From Legionella rowbothamii (lineage in GTDB: Bacteria > Pseudomonadota > Gammaproteobacteria > Legionellales > Legionellaceae), in NCBI RefSeq assembly GCF_900639985.1, contig NZ_CAAAIM010000011.1, positions 1 to 64,000 on the forward strand: a DNA stretch of 64,000 nucleotides, read 5' to 3'. Below are positions 29,140-39,329 of the stretch, one piece after another; within the stretch, counting starts at the first letter, position 1; the number at the start of each line of letters is the position of its first letter. Position numbers and translations under genes: made by a program. Below the pieces are notes generated by a model. That model worked only from the letters and a program-made list of their open reading frames with translations, did no database searches and had not been told where the DNA came from.

Positions 29140-30453
29140 ATGAATCATAAAGTCGGTTTTGTTAGCTTAGGTTGTCCTAAAGCATTAGTAGATTCAGAAC
29201 GAATCATTACTCAATTACGTGCTCAAGGTTATGAGTTGGTGTCCAGCTATAACGATGCCGGGGTGGTTGTTATTAATACCTGTGGGTTTATTGATAGTGC
29301 TGTTAAAGAGTCTTTAGATACTATTAAAGAAGCCATGGCAGAAAATGGACGCGTTATTGTAACGGGTTGTCTTGGTGCTAAAGCAGATATTATCAAAGAA
29401 GCCTGCCCCGATGTCCTACATATTAGTGGCGCTCATGCGTATGAAGAAGTGGTGAACGCGGTTCATGAACATCTTCCACCTCCGGCGGATCCATTCATGC
29501 AATTAGTTCCACCTCAAGGAATTAAACTTACTCCCCGCCATTATGCTTATCTAAAAATATCTGAAGGTTGTAATCAAAAGTGTACATTTTGCATTATCCC
29601 CACCATGCGCGGCAAATTGCAAAGCTATCCCCTAGTTCAAGTTTTATCTGAAGCGAAAAAATTAAAAGAAGCAGGGGTTAATGAAATTTTAGTCATTTCC
29701 CAGGATACCAGCGCCTATGGCGTGGATACGCGTTATGAAGAGGTAAGCTGGCAAGGAAAAACTATAAGCACCCGTTTTTATGATTTATGCGAGCAACTAG
29801 GCGAATTAGGTATTTGGGTGCGTCTGCATTATGTTTATCCTTACCCTCATGTAGATGACATTATCCCCTTAATGCGTGATGGCTTGATTCTTCCCTATCT
29901 TGATATTCCATTACAACATGCAAGCTCACGGGTGTTAAAAGCAATGAAACGCCCTGCAAGCAGTGAAAATACTTTGCTGCGTATCGCTGCATGGCGTGAG
30001 ATCTGCCCGGATATTACTTTACGCTCTACGTTTATTGTTGGTTTCCCTGGGGAAACAGAAGAGGAATTTACAGAGCTGCTTAATTTCTTGAAAGAAGCAC
30101 AATTAGATCGCGTAGGTTGTTTTAAATATTCCCCTGTTGAAGGTGCAAAAGCGAATGATTTAGCGGATCAAGTGCCCGAGGAAATTAAGGAAGAGCGCTA
30201 TCATCGCTTTATGCAATTACAAGCGGAAATTAGTCGGAAAAAATTGGAGCAAAAAATTGGCAGCATCCAAACCGTATTGATTGATGAAATTACACCAGAG
30301 CACATCATCGCGCGTAGTAAAAGTGATGCCCCGGAAATTGATGGATTAGTTATTTTACCGCCAACTCCCGGTGTGAACGTTGGTTCATTTGCTGAGGTAC
30401 GTATTACCGACAGTGATGATTATGATTTATTCGCAGAATTCATGTTAAATTAA
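29140..30453 (+). CDS. rimO: Ribosomal protein S12 methylthiotransferase RimO
   Basis: 437 aa radical-SAM enzyme that adds a methylthio group to Asp88 of ribosomal protein S12. N-terminal UPF0004 domain with cluster-binding Cys in LGCPKA, NTCGF and TGCLGA. The radical-SAM CxxxCxxC is GCNQKCTFC (about 144-152). A C-terminal TRAM domain ends the protein. Full length. Confidence 0.97.
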   Translation: MNHKVGFVSLGCPKALVDSERIITQLRAQGYELVSSYNDAGVVVINTCGFIDSAVKESLDTIKEAMAENGRVIVTGCLGAKADIIKEACPDVLHISGAHAYEEVVNAVHEHLPPPADPFMQLVPPQGIKLTPRHYAYLKISEGCNQKCTFCIIPTMRGKLQSYPLVQVLSEAKKLKEAGVNEILVISQDTSAYGVDTRYEEVSWQGKTISTRFYDLCEQLGELGIWVRLHYVYPYPHVDDIIPLMRDGLILPYLDIPLQHASSRVLKAMKRPASSENTLLRIAAWREICPDITLRSTFIVGFPGETEEEFTELLNFLKEAQLDRVGCFKYSPVEGAKANDLADQVPEEIKEERYHRFMQLQAEISRKKLEQKIGSIQTVLIDEITPEHIIARSKSDAPEIDGLVILPPTPGVNVGSFAEVRITDSDDYDLFAEFMLN

Positions 30454-30464
30454 AAAAGTAGGTA

Positions 30465-30695
30465 ATGATGACAGACTTAAAAATAGGCGAAGAGGTATGG
30501 ATTATTAGTTTTGAAGTCGAAAATGATTTCTATTTGTTAGCTAAGCAAGTAATTACTGAGCTTTTAGAAGATCAGGTTGAATGTGAAGATGAGTTTAATA
30601 CCTTCCATGTGTCTTATGATGATATTTATCGCAGCAAAGCAGATGCATTTAATGCAATGGTTGAGCGGTTAACGCAAGTAAGGGATGCCGAGTAA
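30465..30695 (+). CDS. Small hypothetical protein after rimO
   Basis: 76 aa, acidic, starting 11 bp after rimO with AGG upstream of paired ATG codons (30465/30468). It reads as a small mixed alpha/beta fold (IGEEVWIISFEVENDFYLLAKQVITELLED, then FHVSYDDIYRSKADAFNAMVERL). No signal peptide. Not recognised; likely co-transcribed with rimO. Confidence 0.75.
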   Translation: MMTDLKIGEEVWIISFEVENDFYLLAKQVITELLEDQVECEDEFNTFHVSYDDIYRSKADAFNAMVERLTQVRDAE

Positions 30696-30730
30696 TTTTT
30701 AAATTATAAAAACCATCATTGCAAACGACG

Positions 30731-30776
30731 TGAAGCAATCCAGGGTTCCGTGCTTGGGATGACTGGGTTGCTTCAT
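30731..30776. repeat. GAAGCAATCC-type palindromic element
   Basis: TGAAGCAATCCAG (30731-30743) and CTGGGTTGCTTCA (30764-30776) are arms with one mismatch. Together with the preceding CATTGCAAACGACG this resembles the dispersed CATTGCGAG...GAAGCAATCC repeat found in many proteobacterial genomes, here partly decayed. Confidence 0.6.
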
Positions 30777-30835
30777 CACTAGGTTCCATACCCCGTGAAC
30801 AGTGAACTTATTTCGCTACAGCAAAGCTGCCGTTG

Positions 30836-31255
30836 TTATTCCGCGAGTACTTTTAGCGTTACATCGATATTACCACGTACTGCATTAGAGTATGGGCAGA
30901 CATGATGTGCTTTTTCAACAAGTTCTTCTGCATCCTTTTGGTTTAAACCCGTAATAGTAGCTTGTAACTCCACGCCAAGTTTAAAACCTTTCTCTGGTGT
31001 TGGGTATAAGGAAACTGTTGCTTGCATATGGGCGTCGCTTAAGGGAATCTTTTGCATTTGAGCAACATAGCGAATAGCGCTTTCAAAGCAAGCGGCATAG
31101 CCAGCAGCAAATAATTGCTCTGGATTATTACCGTTACCTTTTCCACCTAGCTCTTTAGGCATTGCCAAATCTAATTTTAAAAGACCATCAGTTGTTTCTA
31201 CATGCCCATTGCGTCCACCATGGGTTTTAGCAGTTGTAGTATAGAGTGCGTTCAT
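30836..31255 (-). CDS. ohr: Organic hydroperoxide resistance protein (Ohr/OsmC family)
   Basis: 139 aa from the ATG at 31255, which matches the family start (MNALYTTTAKTHGGRNG); the frame is open further upstream into glnE. Thiol peroxidase that reduces organic hydroperoxides with lipoyl cofactors. Both catalytic cysteines are present, in AAGYAACFESAI and HHVCPYSNAV, as is the Ohr-type start. No OhrR gene is adjacent. It follows glnE on the same strand with a gap of 44 bp. Confidence 0.93.
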   Translation of the reverse strand: MNALYTTTAKTHGGRNGHVETTDGLLKLDLAMPKELGGKGNGNNPEQLFAAGYAACFESAIRYVAQMQKIPLSDAHMQATVSLYPTPEKGFKLGVELQATITGLNQKDAEELVEKAHHVCPYSNAVRGNIDVTLKVLAE

Positions 31256-31299
31256 TTTTAATCCTTTATATTGAAGCTCGATCCAAAGATAGTTACAAC

Positions 31300-34047
31300 T
31301 TATGGCTTTGTCAAATGAGACAAACACTGCTGATAAATAGCTGCAACCTGATTGGGAATGTCCTCATCAATCTCAGTTCCAGGACGTAGCAGTTGCAAAT
31401 GTAATACATGATGATAATAGCGATATGCTTTTTTTAATATGGAAAATTGTTCCTTACTTATAATATTTGCGGCATGCAAGCGCTTTAATTGTCCTAACGT
31501 TTGAGTGGAACGAGCCAGTTCAGGACCACCTGAATTAAGCACTAAAAACTGTACTAAAAATTCTAAATCCAATAAGCCTCCAGGAATATGCTTCAAAGGC
31601 AAAGACTCCTGATGCTGTTCGATTCTGGCCCTCATGGCAATGACCTCGTTTTGCAAAATGTCTTTATCGCGTGACACAGACAATATTTCCCTTTTCAATT
31701 GTAAAAAAGTATGTTTAATTGCTGGGTTGCCCGTTAAGATGCGGGCCTTTAACAAGGCCTGATGCTCCCAAGTCCAAGCTTGGTTTTTTTGATACTCCAC
31801 AAAAGAATCCATATGGCTCACGAGCAAACCTGCCGAGCCTGAAGGACGTAATCGAGTATCGACTGAATATAAAACCCCAGATTGCAGGCGCGTGGTCAGC
31901 ATGTGCAAAATTTTCTGAGTGAGACGCGTGACTAATGCTTCATCTTCAGGTCTTACCGTATGCAAAAATACTAAATCCAAATCTGAAGCATAACTCATCT
32001 CCCTGCTTCCCAATTTGCCATAAGCAATGATGGCAAAATGCGAGTGCATTTGTTTCATTTCCGGATAACGTAAGCTTAATTGCTCGCTGGCTAAGCTCAA
32101 GACTTCGTTAACAATGACTTGCGCGACATCCGTTAAAAAACGCCCTATACGAACCGAACTGCAAAAACCATAAAGTTCTGCACGCGCTGCCATAAGCCAA
32201 TTCGTTAACTTAAATTGCCGCAAAAGTTCCTCTTTAGCCTCCATATCCGGATAATGCTTCAATTTTTCCCAAAGCAATTCCTGTAATTTCGAACGTGATA
32301 GTGGACGCCATTCTTGTCCTTGATCTAACAATACCTCTAATAAAAATGGTTGGCTTACCAGCAGAGAAGTAATAAAGGGACTATGCGCAAACCAAAAAAG
32401 TAGTTCAGTTAAAACATGTGGATTTTCAGTTAATAAAGCTAGATACGCGCTGCGACCGACAATATTTTCTAATAAATGCAAAACTTGTAATAAAACCTTG
32501 TCCGTATGTTCCGCACGCGTTAATTCGGTCAACAGGAGCACCATAAAACGATCCAAACGCATGCGCGCACCTTGGGACAAGCGACGACAACGAGGACCAT
32601 GACGAAATGCATGGATCATTTGATAACAATGTTCTGCATTGTCAAAATCCAAACTGATTAATAAATTAATCGCCATACCTGTTTCAACATGTCCTTGCCA
32701 AAGACTTGCCAATTGGTTCGCCAACAACCTTTTCTCATCTTCATAATAATCAACCTTTCCCATTACGGCGTGAAAGGCATAACTGATAATACGCTGATAT
32801 TGATGAAGCCTCTCTAAGAGCTCATCCCAAGATGCAAAACCTATAGCTAAAGTTACTTGCGCTTGTTTTACAGGATCTTCGGGTAAAGAGTGGGTCTGCT
32901 GATCATTTTGACTTTGTACTATATTTTCAAGTCGTCGTAAGAATAAATAAGCCTGCTTTAACGCATCACTGTGATGCAATAAACCTTCTTGCTTCAACAC
33001 AGCAAGCGCCTCTAAAGTGCTTTGGGTTTGTAATTGAGGTAAACGGCCTCCACGAATTAATTGAAAATTTTGAATAATGAATTCTACTTCCCTAATCCCT
33101 CCTCTCCCTCGTTTAATATCATCTAAACGAGGATTGAGCTGCACTTCTCGCTCAATCATTGCTTTCATGCTACGCAAGGATTCAATCACACTAAAATCTA
33201 CGTAACGTCGATAAACAAAAGGAGTTACCAAACGCTCAAACCAAGGATGCTCTTCATCAAGTGATATGGAGATTACACGTGCCTTAACCATGGCATAGCG
33301 CTCCCAATCACGCCCTTGTTCTTGATAATAAGTCTCCATTGCCGCGAGACTTGGAACTAAGGTACCGCTATCCCCATTGGGTCGTAATCTTAGATCCACA
33401 CGGAATATAAAACCTTCTGGGGTTATTGTTTGAAATAATTGGCTAAATTGTTGCACCACTTTATTAAAGTATTGCTGATTTTCAATCGACTCTTCCCCAT
33501 CCGTTTCGCCAGCCGCCGTGTAAGCAAAAATAAGATCGATATCTGAAGAGTAATTTAATTCTCGTCCGCCCAACTTCCCCATACCCAAGGTTAATAAAGT
33601 GACTTGATTTCCCTCTTTATCTCGAGGAATACCGTAACGCGAAGAAAGAGCATGTTGACAATAATCCAATCCATGTAAAATGAGTGCATCAGCACAATCG
33701 GACCAAGAACGTATAACCTGTTCCGTATTACTAAGTCCGGACAGTTCCAGGAGTAATAATCGTAATAAATGGGTATGACGAAAGTAGCGTAACTCTCGTG
33801 CAAAATTAGCTTGCGGCAAGGTTAGGGATATATGAGTTATCGCCTGAAAATATTCTTCTCGCATTAATGCTGTGGCACAATTATCGACAGTTAAAAGCTT
33901 CTTTAGTAGCAGCACTTGCTTACATGCATAATCGCTAACCAAAACCAGTTCTTTTACTGCATTGCTTAACGGATGTGATAAATCTGAAAAATGCTTTTCA
34001 ATAAACCATGATTTAGATTCGCGTAACTCGTAGGTATCTATTGGCAT
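31300..34047 (-). CDS. glnE: Glutamine synthetase adenylyltransferase/adenylyl-removing enzyme
   Basis: 915 aa, slightly shorter than the E. coli enzyme (946). Controls glutamine synthetase by adding and removing AMP. There are two nucleotidyltransferase domains, as expected: the N-terminal adenylyl-removing domain with GMGKLGGRELNYSSDIDLIF (near residue 155) and the C-terminal adenylyltransferase domain with AYGKLGSREMSYASDLDLVF (near residue 673). Each is followed by a helical bundle. Confidence 0.97.
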   Translation of the reverse strand: MPIDTYELRESKSWFIEKHFSDLSHPLSNAVKELVLVSDYACKQVLLLKKLLTVDNCATALMREEYFQAITHISLTLPQANFARELRYFRHTHLLRLLLLELSGLSNTEQVIRSWSDCADALILHGLDYCQHALSSRYGIPRDKEGNQVTLLTLGMGKLGGRELNYSSDIDLIFAYTAAGETDGEESIENQQYFNKVVQQFSQLFQTITPEGFIFRVDLRLRPNGDSGTLVPSLAAMETYYQEQGRDWERYAMVKARVISISLDEEHPWFERLVTPFVYRRYVDFSVIESLRSMKAMIEREVQLNPRLDDIKRGRGGIREVEFIIQNFQLIRGGRLPQLQTQSTLEALAVLKQEGLLHHSDALKQAYLFLRRLENIVQSQNDQQTHSLPEDPVKQAQVTLAIGFASWDELLERLHQYQRIISYAFHAVMGKVDYYEDEKRLLANQLASLWQGHVETGMAINLLISLDFDNAEHCYQMIHAFRHGPRCRRLSQGARMRLDRFMVLLLTELTRAEHTDKVLLQVLHLLENIVGRSAYLALLTENPHVLTELLFWFAHSPFITSLLVSQPFLLEVLLDQGQEWRPLSRSKLQELLWEKLKHYPDMEAKEELLRQFKLTNWLMAARAELYGFCSSVRIGRFLTDVAQVIVNEVLSLASEQLSLRYPEMKQMHSHFAIIAYGKLGSREMSYASDLDLVFLHTVRPEDEALVTRLTQKILHMLTTRLQSGVLYSVDTRLRPSGSAGLLVSHMDSFVEYQKNQAWTWEHQALLKARILTGNPAIKHTFLQLKREILSVSRDKDILQNEVIAMRARIEQHQESLPLKHIPGGLLDLEFLVQFLVLNSGGPELARSTQTLGQLKRLHAANIISKEQFSILKKAYRYYHHVLHLQLLRPGTEIDEDIPNQVAAIYQQCLSHLTKP

Positions 34048-34154
34048 AAATTGGATTCTTTATCCTGAATTCACGTTAATAATGAAATTTTTCATTCCCA
34101 AAACTAATATCTCGTTATAATCTATAAAAATCAATCATTATTCAGTGAATTAAA

Positions 34155-34901
34155 ATGAATTTCTTTCGTAGTCTGTTACTTGCAGGCATTACTTTTTCTT
34201 CAGCATTATTTGCTGCGGATCTGCCTGTCTTAAATATTGGAACTGAAAGCTTTAACCCCCCCTTTGTGATGCGGGGCTCAAAAAACGAAATCTATGGCTT
34301 TGACATCGACACAATGAATGCCTTGTGCAGAATAATGGGACGTACCTGTCACTATCACATCATGCGATTTGATGCACTTTTAGATGCCGTGGCCCGAAAA
34401 CAAATTGATATGGCTATGAGTTCCATTACCATTACCCCTGAGCGAGCAAAACTGGTAAATTTCAGTCTACCTTATCTACTGAGCTATTCACGTTTTGTCA
34501 CCACACCCAAGGTAAAAACTGAGCCTTTTACTCTAGAGTTCCTGAATAACAAAAGGATCGGTTTGGAAAGTGGAACGGTATTTGAGCAAGAATTAAATAC
34601 CATGGGGGTTAAAAATCCGAGAATCAAATACTATATTACCGTATCAGACCAGCTCACGGGTTTAAATAAAGGTGAAGTAGACATTATCTTGCTGGATAAT
34701 CCAACCGCTAATTATTGGGCAGCGAATTCCTCAGATACCTTCAAGTTAGCCGGCCCACCTTATATGTATGGTTATGGACTTGGTATTGCGATCAACCCAG
34801 GAGAGGGAGCATTATTGACTGAGTTAAACCAAGCCTTGTTGCAATATCAGGGTTCACCTGAATATAAACAAAATTATGATAAATATTTGTTAGAGTTTTA
34901 A
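34155..34901 (+). CDS. Amino-acid ABC transporter periplasmic binding protein
   Basis: 248 aa. Signal peptide ending ALFAAD, then a bacterial extracellular solute-binding family 3 domain (LNIGTESFNPPFVMRG, YGFDIDTMNALCRIMGRTC, DMAMSSITITPERAKLVNFSLPY, LLDNPTANYW, GYGLGIAI). This is the fold of the ArtJ/HisJ/GlnH group, so a polar amino acid such as arginine is the likely ligand. No permease or ATPase gene is next to it, so its transporter must lie elsewhere. Confidence 0.88.
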   Translation: MNFFRSLLLAGITFSSALFAADLPVLNIGTESFNPPFVMRGSKNEIYGFDIDTMNALCRIMGRTCHYHIMRFDALLDAVARKQIDMAMSSITITPERAKLVNFSLPYLLSYSRFVTTPKVKTEPFTLEFLNNKRIGLESGTVFEQELNTMGVKNPRIKYYITVSDQLTGLNKGEVDIILLDNPTANYWAANSSDTFKLAGPPYMYGYGLGIAINPGEGALLTELNQALLQYQGSPEYKQNYDKYLLEF

Positions 34902-34965
34902 CTACCAACTTCAATTTGATTTGGCTGCCATTTAGGAAAACCTGCTTGCAATTAATGGTGCCACG

Positions 34966-35009
34966 CTCGAATTACCGCAGCTTAGTAGGGATACCGCTGG
35001 TAATTCGAG
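34966..35009. repeat. CTCGAATTACC palindrome
   Basis: CTCGAATTACC-GCAGC (34966-34981) and GCTGGTAATTCGAG (34996-35009) are inverted arms. This is a member of the CGAATTACCGC repeat family that also occurs at 41828 and 46315, downstream of a gene end. Confidence 0.55.
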
Positions 35010-35082
35010 TCTCGTCTACATGCCACAGATTCTTATCTCACCTAAGTGCAATTAGAGGCCTGCATCCAAGCTACATTCTTAG

Positions 35083-35487
35083 CTATACCCAAATAGCTTT
35101 CATTCCTTGTTCCTCTTGTGAGCTCACCCGTTTCAGATTCATATTATTCCTAAGATGAGATTGGACCGAAGCCATTAAATCGCGCACGACGTCACTGCAA
35201 TCATAAAATAATTCTACCTTAAACATATGCAATGTCTTATTAGCCAATACTGCCATAGCTAACACTTCTAAATGCTCCAAGCTCAAATTACAATCGACTA
35301 ATGAAATAACCTTTAAGGTGGTATTTTCTCTTATAATTTTCTCTAATCGATTAACATCATCTTGGTTCATGGGAAAAGTATCGAATTCAGCCGTCGTTAT
35401 GTCACTATTCACATCTTCCAACATTTTGAATAGTCGCAACTTTCCACTCATAGGGGGCTTAAAAAAGCGCTCTAGTTTTTGAGACAT
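35083..35487 (-). CDS. Short leucine-rich-repeat-like protein
   Basis: 134 aa. The middle carries one or two repeats that read like ribonuclease-inhibitor LRRs (LEKIIRENTTLKVISLVDCNL followed by EHLEVLAMAVLANKTLHMF). No signal peptide. It is short for an LRR protein and may be the remnant or the N-terminal part of a longer gene. It lies 13 bp after the 587-aa unknown gene and is probably co-transcribed. LRR proteins are common Legionella effectors. Confidence 0.55.
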   Translation of the reverse strand: MSQKLERFFKPPMSGKLRLFKMLEDVNSDITTAEFDTFPMNQDDVNRLEKIIRENTTLKVISLVDCNLSLEHLEVLAMAVLANKTLHMFKVELFYDCSDVVRDLMASVQSHLRNNMNLKRVSSQEEQGMKAIWV

Positions 35488-35500
35488 AAATAATTCCTAC

Positions 35501-37264
35501 TTAAAATATTCCACACTTCACTTTATGAGAAGAAGCATGTTCTGTAATTATTGTTTTAATATTTTCTAAACTACGATTCAAACCACTTTGGGTCAAAACC
35601 CCATAGGTCTTCCCTATTTTCTTTTCTATATCTAAATTTGCATTCACGGTATTAGTAACCAATAAATCAAGCGCATGCGATGTCTTTAGCAAATCTACTT
35701 GTCGATTAAATTCACTTGCCAAAAACAATTTCTCTTTGGTTAAGTTATTATCGCGAAACACCTTGCTGATAAAGCTTAAGCTTCCATTACTACTACCTCG
35801 AGCATTGATGTATCGGTTCATTTCCAACTTAACCTTATTTAGCAGTGCGGGGTCAATTGGCGCCTGACCTAATTGAAGTAGCCTGGATTCAGATAAAGGG
35901 TTTTCTTGCACTAAATAGCGAGGCACATAATGCTGGCTAAAATAACGAAGATAACTCTCCCATGCAGCCTCACGGCATACAGAAAAATCAGGATCAATTA
36001 ATTCTTGTTGGACAAAAAATTGATTATAGTTTGGAGGAGGAGCTAATTTGCCCTGTTGTGGAATATGAACCTCATAACCAGGTACCAAACCTAATGCATA
36101 GTGCGCAGGGGCTATCACCTCATGAATGCTATGAAATCCCGCAGCAACAATATAAACCATCACCGCAGTTAAATAATTCTTTTTCAAATTCTCCGTTGGA
36201 AAGTTTGCCAAAATTTCCATTTGGCCTAAAAGCACACTCGTCATCCCTGATGGTCCTGAAACATAAACCGCATCATTCTCGATGAGATCCAGAACGTATT
36301 GGGACTTCAAGTTAGCTCCTTGTGCTTTGCAATCAGCCGTCCAAATAGAATGATGTGTAGGCAGGTCAATTTCATATTCCTCTTGTCCCCAACCCAATAA
36401 ACCTAATTGCTGCGTAGCTTCCTCATCAAAAGCATTAGGCATCTTCCCACGATTATCAAGTACTTTATATAGCGGAGATTCATACATTAGGGTATCGGGA
36501 ATATAACTTCGATAAAACCCGCCCAAAGTGGGGTCGTTTAAACCCTCAGAAAAAAATGTTTCCGCAGGCCCCGGCCAAATAGTGGTTACAATTTCGGCCA
36601 TTTTGCCTACCGGTTTTCTTTCTATGCCCGTTATAGGAAACTTTCGTACAATCCCTTGAGCAAATTTATAATGAATATGCATTATTTCAGCTAATTGCTC
36701 AGGTTTGTTTTCTGCCAATATTTTTTTTATGTCTTCAAGCGTGGGACTTTCCTCTGCCCCAAAAGAGATAACATGATAACTTCGACTAAATAAGTCAATG
36801 TAAAAAGACCAATCAATTTTATTTTTAAGTAAACTCAATTGATCGATAAAACAAAGAATTTGCGCCGAAACCTCCTGAACCGCCTGCATCATTGCCTCAG
36901 TTGGGTTGCACAACAAAATTATAGCGAGTTCAGACTCCCAGCGCCGTGCCAGTGGATTATCAAACTTTTCTTTAATTGTTTGTTGGTACGTACTATTTAG
37001 GATATTAAAGCTCAGCTCCCTAAGCAAAGCCTCTTCATTCGGAAGAATATCACCTTGAGATATAAGCTCTTCAATAAAATTTGCGATAATTTTTAGGTCT
37101 TGCTCATGATTTTCCATGGCAATTTTTAAATTACTAATACAGGCATTGAACAGACTAAAGGTAGTATTTGTTTTATCAGAAACTACCCCTATATGTTGTT
37201 TGCTTAACTGAGTTAGCAATGAAATAGCATAGGAATAAGCTTCTGTTCTCGATTTGAAATTCAT
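35501..37264 (-). CDS. Large hypothetical protein, candidate effector
   Basis: About 587 aa from the ATG at 37264 (a TTG two codons upstream is possible). I do not recognise the family. The first 200 residues are helical. The centre holds a conserved-looking block, YVSGPSGMTS (about 334-343) and AAGFHSIHEVIAPAHY (about 375-390), where three His and a Glu lie close together and could bind a metal. No signal peptide; one mildly hydrophobic stretch (LTAVMVYIVAAGFH). The product is probably cytosolic or translocated. First gene of a two-gene unit with the LRR-like gene. Confidence 0.6.
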   Translation of the reverse strand: MNFKSRTEAYSYAISLLTQLSKQHIGVVSDKTNTTFSLFNACISNLKIAMENHEQDLKIIANFIEELISQGDILPNEEALLRELSFNILNSTYQQTIKEKFDNPLARRWESELAIILLCNPTEAMMQAVQEVSAQILCFIDQLSLLKNKIDWSFYIDLFSRSYHVISFGAEESPTLEDIKKILAENKPEQLAEIMHIHYKFAQGIVRKFPITGIERKPVGKMAEIVTTIWPGPAETFFSEGLNDPTLGGFYRSYIPDTLMYESPLYKVLDNRGKMPNAFDEEATQQLGLLGWGQEEYEIDLPTHHSIWTADCKAQGANLKSQYVLDLIENDAVYVSGPSGMTSVLLGQMEILANFPTENLKKNYLTAVMVYIVAAGFHSIHEVIAPAHYALGLVPGYEVHIPQQGKLAPPPNYNQFFVQQELIDPDFSVCREAAWESYLRYFSQHYVPRYLVQENPLSESRLLQLGQAPIDPALLNKVKLEMNRYINARGSSNGSLSFISKVFRDNNLTKEKLFLASEFNRQVDLLKTSHALDLLVTNTVNANLDIEKKIGKTYGVLTQSGLNRSLENIKTIITEHASSHKVKCGIF

Positions 37265-37396
37265 AATCAACTACCAGGCATTAGCCATTTTTCACTGTGA
37301 CTAGATCAGGGGGCACTTTAAAATCAGGATTTATACATCAAGACCTTTTTTTATGCTAGTTATTTTTTGAAATCATATTTCACCGGTAAATGTATT

Positions 37397-37413
37397 TGTC
37401 CTAATAATTAGGA
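37397..37413. promoter_or_regulatory. Palindrome in a divergent promoter region
   Basis: TCCTAAT-A-ATTAGGA is a perfect 7-bp inverted repeat within a roughly 220-bp divergent intergenic region. It has operator-like size and placement; the regulator is unknown. Confidence 0.3.
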
Positions 37414-37486
37414 TACAATTGTTGGCATTTTTCAGTATCTTAACTGTATTTTTTTAGAAAAAGCGCAGTTGAGAAAAGGACTTCTC

Positions 37487-38641
37487 ATGAAAAAATATTG
37501 GTACTTAATTTACATCGTTTTTTGTTTTTATTTATTACTCAGTATTCCTAGCACTGCGGATTCCGCTGCGTCAAAAGAAATTGGACCTATAACTCAAGAT
37601 ACAGCGTCCAAACGCTCGATTATAATTCCCCATAAGGTGCGTCAGTTTACTTTAATTTTCAAAAAAACGGCGAATATTAAAGACCTGTATCTAACAGCGC
37701 CCGATGGAAGCAAATATTCACTTGCTAAAGAGGATAATGGAATCTTAGCTACTAAAAATTATGAAGTAGTACAAATGAAAACCCCTACAGCGGGAGAATG
37801 GAGTTTATCGGGTCCCGAGGAACAATTACAGCAAGTATTCATACTGATTGATGCTAAATTAGGTACAAACTTTACCAATGGAACCTATTTTATTGGTGAA
37901 TTGCTCACCTTAAATGGCTACCTTGAACAAAATGAGCAACCCATTAAATCGGATATGGCTGCCCAAGATCTCAAAATGAATTTTCAATTGATTAATGAGG
38001 AACATAATTTCTCTTATGTGATCCCCTATGGCCAAAATGGTGTGTTTATTAATGCTTTTATCCTAAATATTCCTGAGGGAACTTATAAGGCAATTTTGAA
38101 GACCGAAGGAACTTACATCAACAAAAAAAATGAATACCAAGCGTTTATTAAACCCTCCCCCTTCACACAAATGATTAATGCCAAGCATGATTCATTGATG
38201 ATTCAGCTCGAGCATCCCGACGTAATCAAGCCTGAAAGTGTCAATATCAAAATTATCTACAAAGATAAGCCGACAAGAACGTCATTCAAAAAAAGCAAAG
38301 AAGGCTGGGTCGCGGATTTGTATTATTTATGTGAACGACGTGGCTTTTCAGAAGAAAACGTCATCGTCGAAATTAGCGCGCAGATGGTAGGCGGTCGCGC
38401 AGTACTTTTTAAGTTATTATTAAATGGAAAAGCTTGTTCGCCCGGCTATAAACCTCCAGCTCCAGTAGATACTAAAAAATTATTAGAAGAGGAAATAAAA
38501 AGAAAGCGACACGCAAAACGTGTATTAATCCTTATCGCATCAGTAGTTAGTGTTTTAATTATTGCTATTGCTCTAGCATTTTGGCTATGGGTGAAACGTA
38601 AAAAGAAAAAGAGTAAAGAAGATATTAATACCGGAGATTAA
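37487..38641 (+). CDS. Membrane-anchored periplasmic protein of unknown function
   Basis: 384 aa from the ATG at 37487, which has AAAAGGA upstream. Signal peptide (YLIYIVFCFYLLLSIPSTADS), a large periplasmic beta-rich region (about 25-330; FTLIFKKTANIKDLYLTAPDGSKYSL, TAGEWSLSGP, resembling a C-terminal PPC or Ig-like module), then one membrane helix (VLILIASVVSVLIIAIALAFWLW) and a very basic cytoplasmic tail (KRKKKKSKED). Layout resembles the TIGR03503 family, but I am not sure. It stands alone. Confidence 0.6.
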   Translation: MKKYWYLIYIVFCFYLLLSIPSTADSAASKEIGPITQDTASKRSIIIPHKVRQFTLIFKKTANIKDLYLTAPDGSKYSLAKEDNGILATKNYEVVQMKTPTAGEWSLSGPEEQLQQVFILIDAKLGTNFTNGTYFIGELLTLNGYLEQNEQPIKSDMAAQDLKMNFQLINEEHNFSYVIPYGQNGVFINAFILNIPEGTYKAILKTEGTYINKKNEYQAFIKPSPFTQMINAKHDSLMIQLEHPDVIKPESVNIKIIYKDKPTRTSFKKSKEGWVADLYYLCERRGFSEENVIVEISAQMVGGRAVLFKLLLNGKACSPGYKPPAPVDTKKLLEEEIKRKRHAKRVLILIASVVSVLIIAIALAFWLWVKRKKKKSKEDINTGD

Positions 38642-38666
38642 TATGTTTATAGTTTAAAATCGAATC

Positions 38667-38685
38667 ACCGCGGCTTGGCCGCGGT
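38667..38685 (+). terminator. Hairpin after the membrane-anchored protein gene
   Basis: ACCGCGG-CTTGG-CCGCGGT, 26 bp after the stop codon. GC-rich stem without a long T-run. The sequence is related to the ATTACCGCGG repeat family. Confidence 0.45.
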
Positions 38686-38816
38686 ATCCACATTTATCTT
38701 GCTTCTTATTTCGCACTTATAGATAGCACAGTCAAGCTGCGGTAATGCGACGTATTAATTTAGCAAGAAAAACTTAAGCCGTATTGTTCTTTACTTGCAA
38801 CCAAGCTAGGCAAACT

Positions 38817-39083
38817 TTAATGCACGGTATTGCCCTGGGTAATGCAGCGGGTAATCACCTGCCGAGTCACAAAATCCCCTTGACTCTCCCCATATAATAG
38901 ATAGAAATGCTTCGCTAAATTAATAACCCATCCGGATAAGCAAAAATTCATACGCTTTTCTGCAGTATCAACAACAATTTCAAAAAGCCCTAATGAATCA
39001 CTCTCTCGCTCACTAGCATATTCTTCCATAATTACACGCGCAGCATCTAAATCTCTGTCTCTGGTAGGCCAATTTTGACTCAT
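38817..39083 (-). CDS. Small hypothetical protein
   Basis: 88 aa from the ATG at 39083, which has AGGAAG upstream. No signal peptide or membrane segment. It reads RDRDLDAARVIMEEYASERESDSLGLFEIVVD and then NLAKHFYLLYG; a mixed alpha/beta small protein of no family I recognise. It stands alone between two forward genes. Confidence 0.6.
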   Translation of the reverse strand: MSQNWPTRDRDLDAARVIMEEYASERESDSLGLFEIVVDTAEKRMNFCLSGWVINLAKHFYLLYGESQGDFVTRQVITRCITQGNTVH

Positions 39084-39329
39084 ATTATTCTTCCTAAAAA
39101 GCATGATTAGGTCTCAGTAATATTCAAATTACACAAGCAGAAATGACTAAGCATTATCCCATGTCTTGAGCAAATACTCAATATTGAGAGTAATTTTTGA
39201 GCGATTAATTGGTTCGCAAAAAACAAGAAAACAAGTACGTATTAACCTGACTTTACTCAACATTCATATAGCATGTTTTCCTAGAACAGCATATGATATA
39301 TGCCATTGCACAATTTTAAAAAGTACAAC

